Source of the DNA: UBA2029 sp037447125
GTDB taxonomy: Bacteria > Chloroflexota > Anaerolineae > Aggregatilineales > Aggregatilineaceae
Assembly: GCA_037447125.1 (NCBI GenBank)
Contig: JBBIHG010000036.1
Location: 1 to 30,882 of the forward strand
DNA: 30,882 bases
Direction of reading: 5' to 3'
Below the pieces are notes generated by a model. It did not search any database and was not told the DNA's origin. It saw nothing but the letters and a program-made list of their open reading frames with translations. Position numbers and translations under genes: made by a program. Below are positions 15,632-23,346 of this stretch, piece by piece (the first letter of the stretch is position 1; the number at the start of each line of letters is the position of its first letter).

Positions 15632-17113
15632 TTAGCCAGTCCAGCCGACCGAACTGCGGTACTGGGCGAGCTGGCTCTCGCGACCCAGGCGGTCGGTGAT
15701 CTCGTTCCACGCGGCGGCGGCGTTGTCCAGCGCTTCCTGGGCGCTGATCTCGCCGGCGATGGCGCGGGTGATCTCCACATCCAGGGTCTGCTGGTACTCC
15801 GCTGTGCCGGTGATGCGCAGGTCGAGCACGGCGTTCGGGTGGGCGATGCCGGTCAGGATGGCGTCCAGGTAGTCCCTGGCGCTTTCCTCGTCGAAGCCCG
15901 CGTCGATCCACAGATCGAGGGCCTCGAACTGGCTGTAACGGGCGGGGTTGATGCCCGTGCCGCCGGTGACGGCCAGGACCTTGACCAGCTCAGGACGGGC
16001 CATGAAGGCCGCGAAGTCCAGCGCCGCTTCCTTCACGTCGCTATCCGCCGCCACGCTGATGATCCAGCCACCGAAGGCGATGAAGGGGGCCGTGTTCACG
16101 CCCTCTTCCGGCGTCATCCACTCGCCGGCCACGTAGTCCCAGTACTGGTCGCCGCCAGGCAGCGGGGCGAAGCCCACCTGGCCCTTGATCAACGACAGAT
16201 TCTCGTCAATCGAGATGGTGCCCACATCGCCCCAGTCAATGTTGAACACTGACAGGCCGGTCGGGAAGAAGTTGCGCGTGTCGGCCACGTCCCAGTTGAT
16301 CTGCTCCGGCGGGCCGAGCTTCGTGCTCAGCATGAAGTCCTCGAGCGCCTTGACCCAGCCGGGGTTGTTGACCTGGGGGGTCATGTCGTCGCAGCTAAAG
16401 AAGAAGCAGGGATTGCCAGGGATCTTGCCGTAGCCGGCGGCGTGCGAGAAGTAGACGTAGAAGGCTTGCGTGTTGCGCTTCTGCGCTTCCATCACGCCGT
16501 AGATAGGGGCCATCGTGCCCGCAGTCTCGACTTCCTTGCCATTGAAGAACTCGGCGATGTCGTAGTACTGGCTCCAGCTCACCGGCTCGGCCAGCGGATA
16601 GCCGTACTCGGCCTCGAAGTCAGCCGCGTACTCGTCGCCATCCACCAGGTCCTTGCGGTAGTAGAGCATGTGCGAGTCACCGTCATAGGGCAGGGCGTAG
16701 ATGGTGGGACCCCAGGCGATGATGCGCTCGCGGTAGAGCGGGATGACGTCGTCCATATCCACCGCGTCGAGGATTTCCTGGGGGATCGGCTCCAGATAGC
16801 CGGGGGCCATGTAGTCGCCCGACCAGGGGGCGGGGAAGATCAGCACGTCATACGCGCCCGTCCCGGTCGAAAGCGCGGTGATGGTCTTCTCGAACAGGTC
16901 GCCCCAGGCGAACTGCTGCAGCTCGACATCGCCGCCGGTCAGCGCTTCCCATTCGGGGGCGTAGTCTTCCACCGGGCCGCCGATGGAGCGCCCTTCCTGG
17001 GTCACTACCACCACCTTCTGGCCCTGGAACGGCTTATCCTGGGCGACGGCGGTGGGCACGACACCCACAACCAGGGCGACGATGATCAGAAACACGACGA
17101 ATCTCTTGCTCAT
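15632..17113 (-). CDS. Extracellular solute-binding protein of a sugar ABC transporter
   Basis: A 493-residue secreted binding protein of the CUT1 (family 1) type. A signal peptide (MSKRFVVFLIIVALVVG, then VVPTAVAQD) is probably cleaved after AVA; there is no lipobox cysteine. The mature protein has the typical two-lobe pattern: EYAPEW-like segment near 50 (DYAPEWEALTGGDVELQQF), FEKTITALSTGTGAYDVLIF, YALPYDGDSHMLYYRKDL, and GGWIISVAADS near the hinge. Aromatic-rich surfaces fit sugar binding. Two cysteines in NPCFFFSCDD could form a disulfide. GGAGGAAGC before the ATG is a strong ribosome binding site. It is the first transporter gene after the GntR repressor. The ligand cannot be told from sequence. 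Confidence 0.93.
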   Translation of the reverse strand: MSKRFVVFLIIVALVVGVVPTAVAQDKPFQGQKVVVVTQEGRSIGGPVEDYAPEWEALTGGDVELQQFAWGDLFEKTITALSTGTGAYDVLIFPAPWSGDYMAPGYLEPIPQEILDAVDMDDVIPLYRERIIAWGPTIYALPYDGDSHMLYYRKDLVDGDEYAADFEAEYGYPLAEPVSWSQYYDIAEFFNGKEVETAGTMAPIYGVMEAQKRNTQAFYVYFSHAAGYGKIPGNPCFFFSCDDMTPQVNNPGWVKALEDFMLSTKLGPPEQINWDVADTRNFFPTGLSVFNIDWGDVGTISIDENLSLIKGQVGFAPLPGGDQYWDYVAGEWMTPEEGVNTAPFIAFGGWIISVAADSDVKEAALDFAAFMARPELVKVLAVTGGTGINPARYSQFEALDLWIDAGFDEESARDYLDAILTGIAHPNAVLDLRITGTAEYQQTLDVEITRAIAGEISAQEALDNAAAAWNEITDRLGRESQLAQYRSSVGWTG

Positions 17114-17409
17114 TGTAAAGCTTCCTCCGGTATACTACCTGCAAACTAAGTGAGACGGGTTCGAGCTTGGGTTCACGAGAGAATCGGGCGAGTATCTCTG
17201 CGCATGTCCTCCTTTCGTGGTAGCGGGTGGCGGTGGTGCCAGCGCACAGGATAACAGATGTGATGGCGGAAAGCGCGTGTGTACACGAGGGCGCCACCAC
17301 CTGGCGTTAAAATGTTCTTTGCTCAGCCGGGTCACAGATTCAGTGTATACGATAATCATCCTGCTGTAAAACGATTGTCGCGCAGAGGCGAACACCTCGC
17401 CAACCCTGT
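17114..17409. other. Upstream region of the transporter operon
   Basis: This 296-base minus-strand leader lies between the repressor and binding-protein genes. A possible promoter reads TTTACA (complement of 17365-17370), a 15-base spacer and TATACA (complement of 17344-17349); the spacing is short. A GTGTACAC palindrome lies at 17279-17286 and CGCCA-CCACC-TGGCG near 17292-17306. A ten-codon frame, MRRDTRPILS, runs from 17205 down to 17173 directly after AAAGGAGGAC; GGAGG is only 2 bases from its ATG, so translation is doubtful. Confidence 0.4.
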
Positions 17410-18255
17410 TCACCCATGCTCAGCGGGGCGGGCTTTCTGGCGATAGACCACCCCGCTGCCCAGGTTCATCGAAGTCACCTGCTCGTCCAGAACGGCCTGC
17501 GGATCGCCTGGGGCGCGGACGCGCAGCAGCTCGACTTCGAAGCGCGTGCGGTCGCCGCGATGCAGCGCGTGATAGTATTCGACGGGCGTGCCATCGCTCA
17601 GGTAGCTCACGCTGTCGAGCAGGATCAGCGGCGCACCCTTCTTCACCTGGAGCATCTCAGCTTCGTACTTGTTAGCGGCGACAGCCTCCACCGAGCGGTG
17701 CCCCCGCGCGATGACAATTGCGCCCGCCTCATCCAGGAATGCGTACAGCGATCGCCGGGACAGATCAACTTCCAGCAAGGCCGGGCACACGGCGTGCGGG
17801 ATGTGGCTGGTCACAAGCTGGATCGGCTCGTCCTGGATGAAGCGCAGGCGCTCGATGACGATGACCGGCGTCTCCGGCGCGATGCGCAGGCGCTCGCCGA
17901 CGCGCACGCCAGCCGGCACCAGTTCCTGGCGCAGGACGCGCGCCGTCGGCGTGTAACCCTGCTCGACCATGTCCTGGTAGAAGCCGGTCAGCTTCTGCAC
18001 CAGGCTCTCGGTGATCTTCGGCGGGGCGACGAACGTGCCTTTGCCCTTCAAACGCGCCACCAGGCCGTGCTGGGCCAGGTCGTTGAGCGCCTGGCGGATC
18101 ACCGGGCGGCTGACGGCGAACATACGGCACAGCTCCGGCTCGCTCGGCAGGCGCTCGCCGGGCTGCCAGGTGCCCGCCTGCAGGTGCTCACGCAGGATGT
18201 CGCGCACCTGGATGTAGTAAGGGATGCCGCTGCTGCGGTTGATCGCGAACCTCAA
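17410..18255 (-). CDS. GntR-family transcriptional regulator, HutC/UTRA type
   Basis: A 281-residue DNA-binding regulator. The winged helix-turn-helix covers residues 10-76 (ERLPSEPELCRMFAVSRPVI and GLVARLKGKGTFVAPP). A UTRA effector domain follows at about 90-245 (VIVIERLRFIQDEPIQLVTS, VEYYHALHRGDRTRFEVEL). Such proteins usually repress adjacent sugar genes until a phosphorylated sugar or related metabolite binds. The start is TTG at 18255; upstream ATGs are closed by stops, and the ribosome binding site is weak. A strong promoter and an operator-like palindrome lie just upstream, so the gene is probably autoregulated. It lies between the transporter operon and the divergent catabolic genes. 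Confidence 0.9.
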   Translation of the reverse strand: MRFAINRSSGIPYYIQVRDILREHLQAGTWQPGERLPSEPELCRMFAVSRPVIRQALNDLAQHGLVARLKGKGTFVAPPKITESLVQKLTGFYQDMVEQGYTPTARVLRQELVPAGVRVGERLRIAPETPVIVIERLRFIQDEPIQLVTSHIPHAVCPALLEVDLSRRSLYAFLDEAGAIVIARGHRSVEAVAANKYEAEMLQVKKGAPLILLDSVSYLSDGTPVEYYHALHRGDRTRFEVELLRVRAPGDPQAVLDEQVTSMNLGSGVVYRQKARPAEHG

Positions 18256-18272
18256 AAGTGGCGACCTGTCAT

Positions 18273-18286
18273 CTTGTCATTACAAG
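18273..18286. promoter_or_regulatory. Operator-like palindrome upstream of the GntR gene
   Basis: CTTGTCATTACAAG is a near-perfect palindrome (12 of 14 positions) located between the -10 box and the start codon of the regulator gene. A further half-site, CTGTC, lies at 18266-18270. TTGTC/GACAA half-sites are known for several HutC-type repressors, so autoregulation is likely; the match to this protein is an inference. Confidence 0.5.
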
Positions 18287-18298
18287 TGCTTATGGTGT

Positions 18299-18327
18299 AT
18301 TATAGACTAAACTCGTGCAGGTTGCAA
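18299..18327 (-). promoter_or_regulatory. Sigma70-type promoter of the GntR regulator gene
   Basis: On the minus strand TTGCAA (complement of 18322-18327), a 17-base spacer and a consensus TATAAT (complement of 18299-18304). It points at the repressor gene, and the operator-like palindrome lies just downstream, where bound repressor would block it. It is the best promoter match in the window. Confidence 0.7.
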
Positions 18328-18366
18328 CCAATTCGTTCGGGCAGGGTGCGTGCTTTGCCGCGCCCT

Positions 18367-18384
18367 GGTTTACCTCACCCCCGC
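18367..18384. repeat. Half copy of repeat family A
   Basis: GGTTTACCTCACCCCCGC is identical to the left end of the copy at 15246-15348. The right arm is missing or degraded; TGAGCGCAGCGAACAAGGGGG at 18440-18461 loosely resembles it. The remnant lies between the divergent repressor and dehydrogenase genes and seems to include the dehydrogenase ribosome binding site. Confidence 0.5.
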
Positions 18385-18466
18385 GACAGGCGATTGGGTG
18401 ACAACCTTTGCACACACCCATTCGGGCATGTCCAGGCTGCTGAGCGCAGCGAACAAGGGGGATCGG

Positions 18467-19426
18467 ATGACATTCCGTGTGCTGGTCACCGCGCGGTCGT
18501 TCTGCACGACGGACGGGCCACACCATGAATACCTGAGCAAAAATGGCTGTACCGTTGATCTGCGCCCGCCCGATCACCCATTGAGCGCGACAGAGCTGGC
18601 CGCGCTCATCCCCGGCTACGACGGCGTGATTCTGGGCCTGGACGCCTGCGACGCCTCGGTCATCGCCGCCGCCGACCGGCTGCGCGTCATCTCGCGCTAC
18701 GGGGCCGGCTACGACAAGGTGGACCTGGAGGCAGCGACCGCGCGCGACATCGCCGTCACGACCACGCCCGGCGCCAACCGCATCGCCGTCGCCGAGCTGG
18801 CCATCGGGCTGATCTTCAGCCTGGCCCGGCGCATCCCGCAGGTGGCTGCCAACGCCCGTAGTGGCGTCTGGCAGCGGGCGCAGGGCTGGGAGCTGACCGG
18901 CAAGACGCTCGGCCTGATCGGGCTGGGGGCGATTGGCCGCGAGGTGGCCGTGCGCGCTGTTGCGCTGGGGATGCGCGCCGTGGCCTACGACCCGTATGTG
19001 CAGGGTGAAGTGGAGGGCGTCCGCCTGGTGGACCTCGATACGTTGCTCAAGCAGGCGCACATCGTCTCGCTGCATTGCGCGGTGACGCCCGAAACGGAGA
19101 ACCTGATCAATGCGGAGCGCCTTGCCCAGATGCGCGATGGGGCCTACCTGGTCAACACGGCGCGCGGTGAGCTGGTGGACGAGGCGGCGCTGCACGATGC
19201 GCTCCTCTCCGGCAAGCTGGCCGGCGCAGCCAGCGATGTCTTTCGCCACGAGCCGCCAGCGGACAGCCCGCTGCTGGCGCTGGACAATTTCATCGCCACG
19301 CTGCACATGGGCAGCACTACCGCCGAATCCGTCGCGCGTATGGCTTTCATGTCTGCGCAGAATCTGGTCGCCGTGCTCAACGGCGAGCCATGCGAGTTTG
19401 TGCTCAACCCCGCCGCCCTGAAATGA
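18467..19426 (+). CDS. D-isomer-specific 2-hydroxyacid dehydrogenase family protein
   Basis: A 319-residue NAD(P)-dependent dehydrogenase of the phosphoglycerate/hydroxypyruvate dehydrogenase family. The nucleotide-binding loop is GLGAIG at 152-157, with Asp175 in AYDPYV as the likely cofactor selector. The catalytic triad is Arg233 (NTARGELVD), Glu262 (RHEPP) and His280 (TLHMGS). It reduces or oxidises a 2-keto or 2-hydroxy acid; the exact acid is not predictable. ATG 18467 follows AAGGGGGATCGG; the frame is open upstream to 18350, but that part lies in repeat sequence. The next gene starts 10 bases after the stop, so it probably opens the plus-strand catabolic operon. It may act on a sugar acid made later in the pathway. 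Confidence 0.9.
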   Translation: MTFRVLVTARSFCTTDGPHHEYLSKNGCTVDLRPPDHPLSATELAALIPGYDGVILGLDACDASVIAAADRLRVISRYGAGYDKVDLEAATARDIAVTTTPGANRIAVAELAIGLIFSLARRIPQVAANARSGVWQRAQGWELTGKTLGLIGLGAIGREVAVRAVALGMRAVAYDPYVQGEVEGVRLVDLDTLLKQAHIVSLHCAVTPETENLINAERLAQMRDGAYLVNTARGELVDEAALHDALLSGKLAGAASDVFRHEPPADSPLLALDNFIATLHMGSTTAESVARMAFMSAQNLVAVLNGEPCEFVLNPAALK

Positions 19427-19436
19427 GGATGTGTCC

Positions 19437-20167
19437 ATGAACACCTATATGACCCCTTTCACCCACCTGGTCAACCTGCACGATGGCACGATCCCGGCTG
19501 CACCGCTGGTCCAGCAACGCCGCCTGTCCGACATGCGCGGATTGTACGCCGACCCCGCCGCCGAGTACGCCCTGATGAGCGCCAATCCTCTGGTCTATGA
19601 NNNNNNNNNNNNNNNNNNNNNNNNNNNNNNNNNNNNNNNNNNNNNNNNNNNNNNNNNNNNNNNNNNNNNNNNNNNNNNNNNNNNNNNNNNNNNNNNNNNN
19701 ACGCCGACCCCGCCGCCGAGTACGCCCTGATGAGCGCCAATCCTCTGGTCTATGAAGTCTACGAGGCGGCGCAGAACCCAAAGGAGGCGGGGCATCTGCT
19801 CTATTCGACGACGATCATCCGCCCTGGCAAAGTCGGCGACGAGTACTTCATGACCAAAGGTCATTATCACGCCAAAGGCGAATGCGCCGAGCTGTACTAC
19901 GGGCTGCTGGGCGAGGGCTGCCTGCTGCTGCAAACGCCGGAGGGTGAGGTGAGCTTGCAGCGCATGGCGCCCGGCGTAGCGGCTTACGTCCCGCCCTACT
20001 GGGGTCACCGCACGATCAACACGGGGGCGGAGAACTTCGTCTTCCTGGCCGTCTATCCGGCGGACGCGGGCTACGACTACAAAACCATCGCCGAGCGCGG
20101 CTTCGCCTCGATCCTGGTCGAGCGCGACGGCGCCCCGACGCTGGTGCCCAACCCGCGCTACGGGTAG
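19437..20167 (+). CDS. pgiA: Cupin-type glucose-6-phosphate isomerase (split by assembly gap)
   Basis: Removing the 100 Ns and one copy of the 55-bp duplication joins 19437-19600 to 19756-20167 as one intact frame of 191 residues. The product is the small metal-dependent cupin phosphoglucose isomerase known from archaea and some bacteria. The joined protein has GHYHAKGECAE with His91, His93 and Glu100, and GHRTINTG with His139. These match the metal ligands His88, His90, Glu97 and His136 of the Pyrococcus furiosus enzyme with a constant offset of 3. It interconverts glucose 6-phosphate and fructose 6-phosphate, although in this context a related sugar phosphate is possible. ATG 19437 follows a GAGGA site. 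It is probably not a pseudogene; the break is technical. Confidence 0.88.
19546..19755. other. 100-N scaffold gap flanked by an identical 55-bp overlap
   Basis: Bases 19546-19600 and 19701-19755 are identical over all 55 positions, on either side of exactly 100 Ns (19601-19700). Joining through the shared 55 bp restores the open frame of the cupin isomerase. This is best read as two contig ends that overlap by one assembly k-mer but were scaffolded with an arbitrary gap. The real genome probably has neither gap nor duplication, so downstream coordinates are inflated by 155. Confidence 0.9.
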
Positions 20168-20190
20168 GGGCGTATGGCAATACGCCCTAC
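20164..20190. repeat. Inverted repeat, family B copy 4
   Basis: GTAGGGGCGTATGGC followed by AATACGCCCTAC, an imperfect version of the palindromes at 8909-8936 and 15568-15597. It begins at the stop codon of the cupin isomerase and is followed directly by a family A copy. Confidence 0.65.
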
Positions 20191-20191
20191 T

Positions 20192-20285
20192 GGCCTCACC
20201 CCCGCTCGGCCCACTGACGCGGGCCTCGCCGCCACGTTGGAGAGGGGACAAACCGAGCGCAGCAAGGCTGGGGGTGAGGCAAACC
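20192..20285. repeat. Palindromic intergenic repeat, family A copy 3
   Basis: Left end GCCTCACCCCCGCTCGGCCC and right end GCTGGGGGTGAGGCAAACC, with CCACGTTGG in the middle. It shares CCACTGACGCGGGCCTCGC with the copy at 1284-1379, so these two form a sub-group. The end bases have changed together (GCCTC/GAGGC instead of ACCTC/GAGGT), keeping the pairing. Confidence 0.75.
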
Positions 20286-20303
20286 GGCGCGGGCGCGGAG
20301 ACC

Positions 20304-20336
20304 AGACTTCCGAAGTCTGCGAGACTTCGGAAGTCT
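20304..20336. repeat. Inverted repeat, family C copy 2
   Basis: AGACTTCCGAAGTCT (20304-20318), GCG and AGACTTCGGAAGTCT (20322-20336) form a perfect 15-bp stem. It matches the copy at 9006-9039 except for the loop, and GGGCGCAGCAGAGCAG follows, resembling sequence after 8936. Families B and C therefore occur together twice. Confidence 0.75.
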
Positions 20337-20369
20337 ACACGGGCGCAGCAGAGCAGCGACCCTGCATGC

Positions 20370-20384
20370 CAGGTGTGACACCTG
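20370..20384. promoter_or_regulatory. Palindrome just upstream of the VOC gene
   Basis: CAGGTGTGACACCTG is a perfect 7-bp palindrome around one base, 29 bases upstream of the VOC protein start. It is not part of repeat families A to C. It may be an operator for the downstream kinase operon; no regulator assignment is possible. Confidence 0.4.
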
Positions 20385-20413
20385 AGTTAATGTGTTGAGA
20401 GGAGAGGGGGATC

Positions 20414-20830
20414 ATGTTCGCGGCGAATGTGCAGGGCTTTCAGCATCTCGGTCTACCTGTCACCGACATCAGCCGGTCGCGCGAGTTCTACGAGCGCCTG
20501 GGATTCCGCGCTGTCTTCGAGACGACGCTGCCGTCAGAAGGCGGGGCGATCGAGGTGGCGATGATGGATCTGAACGGCTTTGTCGTGGAGCTGTACCAGT
20601 TGGCCGGGGCAGAGAGGGCGCAGATCGCGGCGCGGGGCGACGGGCACGTGGATCACCTGGCGCTGAACGTGGCTGACATCGAAGCGGCGTGGGAAGCGGC
20701 GCGGGCTGCCGGGCTGACCCCGCTCGAAGAGGCGCCGGTCTTCCTGCCCTTCTGGGACAAGGGCTGCAAATACTTCACCGTGCGCGGGCCGGACGGCGAG
20801 AAGGTCGAGTTCAACCAGATCCTCGGCTGA
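20414..20830 (+). CDS. VOC-family (glyoxalase-like) metalloprotein
   Basis: A 138-residue protein of the vicinal oxygen chelate superfamily with two beta-alpha-beta-beta-beta modules. Probable metal ligands are His11 (FQHLGLPV), Glu59 (VVELYQL), His81 (VDHLALNV) and Glu132 (KVEFNQI), the same pattern as glyoxalase I and methylmalonyl-CoA epimerase. The family includes lyases, epimerases and dioxygenases. Here it may detoxify a reactive aldehyde such as methylglyoxal or epimerise a sugar-derived intermediate; neither can be chosen from sequence. GAGAGGAGAGGGGGATC precedes the ATG. The FGGY kinase starts 30 bases after its stop, so they are probably co-transcribed. Confidence 0.88.
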   Translation: MFAANVQGFQHLGLPVTDISRSREFYERLGFRAVFETTLPSEGGAIEVAMMDLNGFVVELYQLAGAERAQIAARGDGHVDHLALNVADIEAAWEAARAAGLTPLEEAPVFLPFWDKGCKYFTVRGPDGEKVEFNQILG

Positions 20831-20860
20831 TTGGGCAGTCTGCTTGTGAAGGGGAGACGC

Positions 20861-22393
20861 ATGACCAGATACATCATCGCCCATGACCTGGGCACGACGG
20901 GCAACAAGGCGACCCTGTACGATGGGGACGGCGCCCTGATCGGCAGCGCCTTCTACGGCTATGAAACCGAGTTCGCCCACACCGGCTGGGCCGAGCAGAA
21001 CCCGGAAGACTGGTGGCGCGCGGTCTGCACGTCCACGCAGGAACTGCTGCGCGAGACGAAGGTCCGCGGGGCAGATGTGGCGGCGGTCACCTTCAGCGGG
21101 CAGATGATGGGCGCCGTGGCCCTCGATCGCGCGGCGCGCCCGCTGCGCAATGCCATCATCTGGGCGGATCAGCGCGCCGTGCCGCAGGAACGCTGGCTTG
21201 GCGAGCGGCTTGATCCGGCGGAGGTCTACCGCATCACCGGGCACCGGCTCAGCGCGTCGTACTCGCTGAGCAAGATCCTGTGGCTGCGCGACAACCAGCC
21301 GGACGTCTACGCTGCCACGCACAAGTTCGTCCACGCCAAGGATGCCATCGTCGCCCGCCTGACCGGGCAGTTCGTCACCGAGCCGACCGACGCCTCTGGC
21401 ATGAACCTCTACGATCTGGATTCTTGGGATTGGTCGGGGCGCATCATCGAGGCCGCCGGGCTAGACGCGGACAAGCTACCGGCGCTGCGCCGCTCGATTG
21501 ACGTGGTGGGCGAGATTCTGCCGCAGGTTGCCGAGGAAGTCGGGCTGCCCGCCGGGACGCCGGTGGTCATCGGCGGCGGCGACGGCATGTGCGCGGCGGC
21601 GGGGGCGGGCGTGGTGGACGAGGGCGCAGCCTACAACTACGTCGGCTCGTCGTCGTGGATCGCCCTGGCGACGCGCCGGCCCATCTACGACGCGGGCTAC
21701 CGCACCTTCACCTGGGCGCACCTGGTGCCGGGCATGTACAGCCCGTGCGGCACGATGCAAATGGCCGGCGGCTCGTACCAGTGGACGCGCGACCAGCTTG
21801 CCCCGCTGGAGCGCGAGGCGGCGGGCGCGCTCGGCCTGAGCGCTTACGAGCTGATGAATCTCAACGCGCAGAAGTCGCCGCCCGGCGCGAACGGCCTGGT
21901 CTTTCTGCCCTACCTGCTGGGCGAGCGCAGCCCGCGCTGGAATCCCCGCGCGCGCGGCGCGTTCATCGGCCTCACCGTGCGCCACACGCGCGGCGACATG
22001 GTCCGCGCTGTGCTGGAGGGCGTGACGATGAACCTGCGCGTCATCCTCGAAGCGTTCACCTCGCAGGGGGCGCGCATTGACGCCATGCGCGTCATCGGCG
22101 GCGGGGCGCGTGGGCGCTTCTGGAACCAGCTTATGGCCGACATCTATGGCGTGCCAGTGCAGCGCCTGGCCATCCTGGAGGAGGCAACCTCGATGGGCGC
22201 GGCGCTGGCAGGCGGCATTGGCGTGGGGCTGTACCAGGACTTCCGCATGAGCCAGACGATGAACGCCATCGCCGAGACCTTGCAGCCCGACCCGGCAGCG
22301 CAGGCCGCCTACGCCAGACTCTTCCCGATCTTCGAGGCGGCGTACCAGGCGCTGTTGCCTGTCTACGACCAGATTGCCGAGGCAGGGTTGTGA
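20861..22393 (+). CDS. FGGY-family carbohydrate kinase (xylulokinase-like)
   Basis: A 510-residue ATP-dependent sugar kinase with two ribonuclease-H-like domains. Asp9 in HDLGTTGNKAT is the N-terminal phosphate-binding residue. Asp241 in VVIGGGDGMCAAAGAG is the predicted catalytic base. Other family marks are TFSGQMMG, IWADQRAV, TDASGMNLYDLDSWDW, LPYLLGERSPRWNP and VIGGGARGRFWNQ. The closest named type is xylulokinase, but SGQMMG and IWADQR differ from the usual SGQMHG and IWNDTR, so xylulose is not assured. Fuculose or another ketose, or a polyol, is possible. AAGGGGAGACGC precedes the ATG. The next gene overlaps its stop, giving a coupled kinase-hydrolase-dehydrogenase trio. Confidence 0.9.
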   Translation: MTRYIIAHDLGTTGNKATLYDGDGALIGSAFYGYETEFAHTGWAEQNPEDWWRAVCTSTQELLRETKVRGADVAAVTFSGQMMGAVALDRAARPLRNAIIWADQRAVPQERWLGERLDPAEVYRITGHRLSASYSLSKILWLRDNQPDVYAATHKFVHAKDAIVARLTGQFVTEPTDASGMNLYDLDSWDWSGRIIEAAGLDADKLPALRRSIDVVGEILPQVAEEVGLPAGTPVVIGGGDGMCAAAGAGVVDEGAAYNYVGSSSWIALATRRPIYDAGYRTFTWAHLVPGMYSPCGTMQMAGGSYQWTRDQLAPLEREAAGALGLSAYELMNLNAQKSPPGANGLVFLPYLLGERSPRWNPRARGAFIGLTVRHTRGDMVRAVLEGVTMNLRVILEAFTSQGARIDAMRVIGGGARGRFWNQLMADIYGVPVQRLAILEEATSMGAALAGGIGVGLYQDFRMSQTMNAIAETLQPDPAAQAAYARLFPIFEAAYQALLPVYDQIAEAGL

Positions 22394-23346
22394 GCGACGA
22401 ATCCTTCATCCAGACAGTGACGGGGCCGCTCCTGGCCGCCGAAGTGGGGCTGGCCGACGGGCACGCCCACGCCTGGATTCAACCGCCGGATGGCGTAGAC
22501 CCGGCGGCGCGGCTCGATCTGCACGACGAAGCGGCCATTCGCGCCGAGCTAAGCGACTTCCGCGCGGCGGGTGGCACGCTGCTCGTGGACTGCCAGCCAG
22601 GCAATGCCGGACGCGACACGCGGGCGTTGGCGCGCCTCTCGGCGGCGACGGGCGTGCGCATCACGGCGACGACCGGCGCGCACCAGCGCAAATACTACGC
22701 GCCGGACTGCTGGTTGTGGTCGGCCTCTGCCGAGAAAGCCGCCGCCTACTTTGTCGAGGAGCTGACCGTCGGGACGCGCGAGTCCGGGGGGGCGGTGCGC
22801 GCGGCGACGATCAAGATCGGCTACGAGGGCGCCATCGAGGGGCAGACGCGCATCCTGATGGAAGCCGCCGCCGAAGCGTCACGGCAAACGGGCGCGCTGA
22901 TCCTCTTCCATACCGAGCGCGGGGCCAATGTCGAGGCGCTGCCGCCTTTCTTCGCTGACCGGCGCGTGCCAGCGGAGCGGCTCTATTTCTGCCATGTGGA
23001 CAAGCGGCCCGACGGCGGGCTGCATCGCGAACTGGCGCGGGCGGGCGCGTTGCTCGGCTACGACACCTTCGCCCGCCCCAAATACGATCCCGACCGCACG
23101 ACGTGGCCGCTGCTGGCCACGCTGGTGGCCGACGGCCTGGGCAGTCACATCGCCATCTGCCTGGACATGGCCCTGGCCGAGATGTGGCGGCACTACGGCG
23201 GTGGGCCGGGGCTGTTGTTCCTGCCGGAGCGGATCCTGCCGCGCCTGCGCGCGCTAGGACTGCCTGCTTCTACTATCCGCGACCTCACTGGAGGCAACAT
23301 TGCCCGGCGGCTCGTATGGCGCGCGCCGGGCCAAGAGGAGAAATGA
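22390..23346 (+). CDS. Phosphotriesterase-family metal-dependent hydrolase (possible sugar lactonase)
   Basis: A 318-residue amidohydrolase-superfamily barrel. The binuclear metal site is nearly complete: His25 and His27 (ADGHAHAW), Lys142 (TIKIGYEG, probably carboxylated), His174 (LFHTERG), His202 (FCHVDKRPD) and Asp259 (CLDMA). The spacing Lys to first His is 32, as in bacterial phosphotriesterase. The GTG start at 22390 overlaps the kinase stop. Characterised relatives include hydrolases of phosphorylated sugar lactones. With a sugar kinase before it and a dehydrogenase after it, opening a (phospho)sugar lactone is the best guess, but this is inference; other esterase or lactonase roles are possible. 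It has no signal peptide, so it is cytoplasmic. Confidence 0.87.
   Translation: MSDESFIQTVTGPLLAAEVGLADGHAHAWIQPPDGVDPAARLDLHDEAAIRAELSDFRAAGGTLLVDCQPGNAGRDTRALARLSAATGVRITATTGAHQRKYYAPDCWLWSASAEKAAAYFVEELTVGTRESGGAVRAATIKIGYEGAIEGQTRILMEAAAEASRQTGALILFHTERGANVEALPPFFADRRVPAERLYFCHVDKRPDGGLHRELARAGALLGYDTFARPKYDPDRTTWPLLATLVADGLGSHIAICLDMALAEMWRHYGGGPGLLFLPERILPRLRALGLPASTIRDLTGGNIARRLVWRAPGQEEK

Noticed and set aside
19431..19730. Broken isomerase gene or tandem duplication
   Set aside because: The break coincides with 100 Ns and an exact 55-bp overlap, and joining restores a full frame; it is technical rather than biological.
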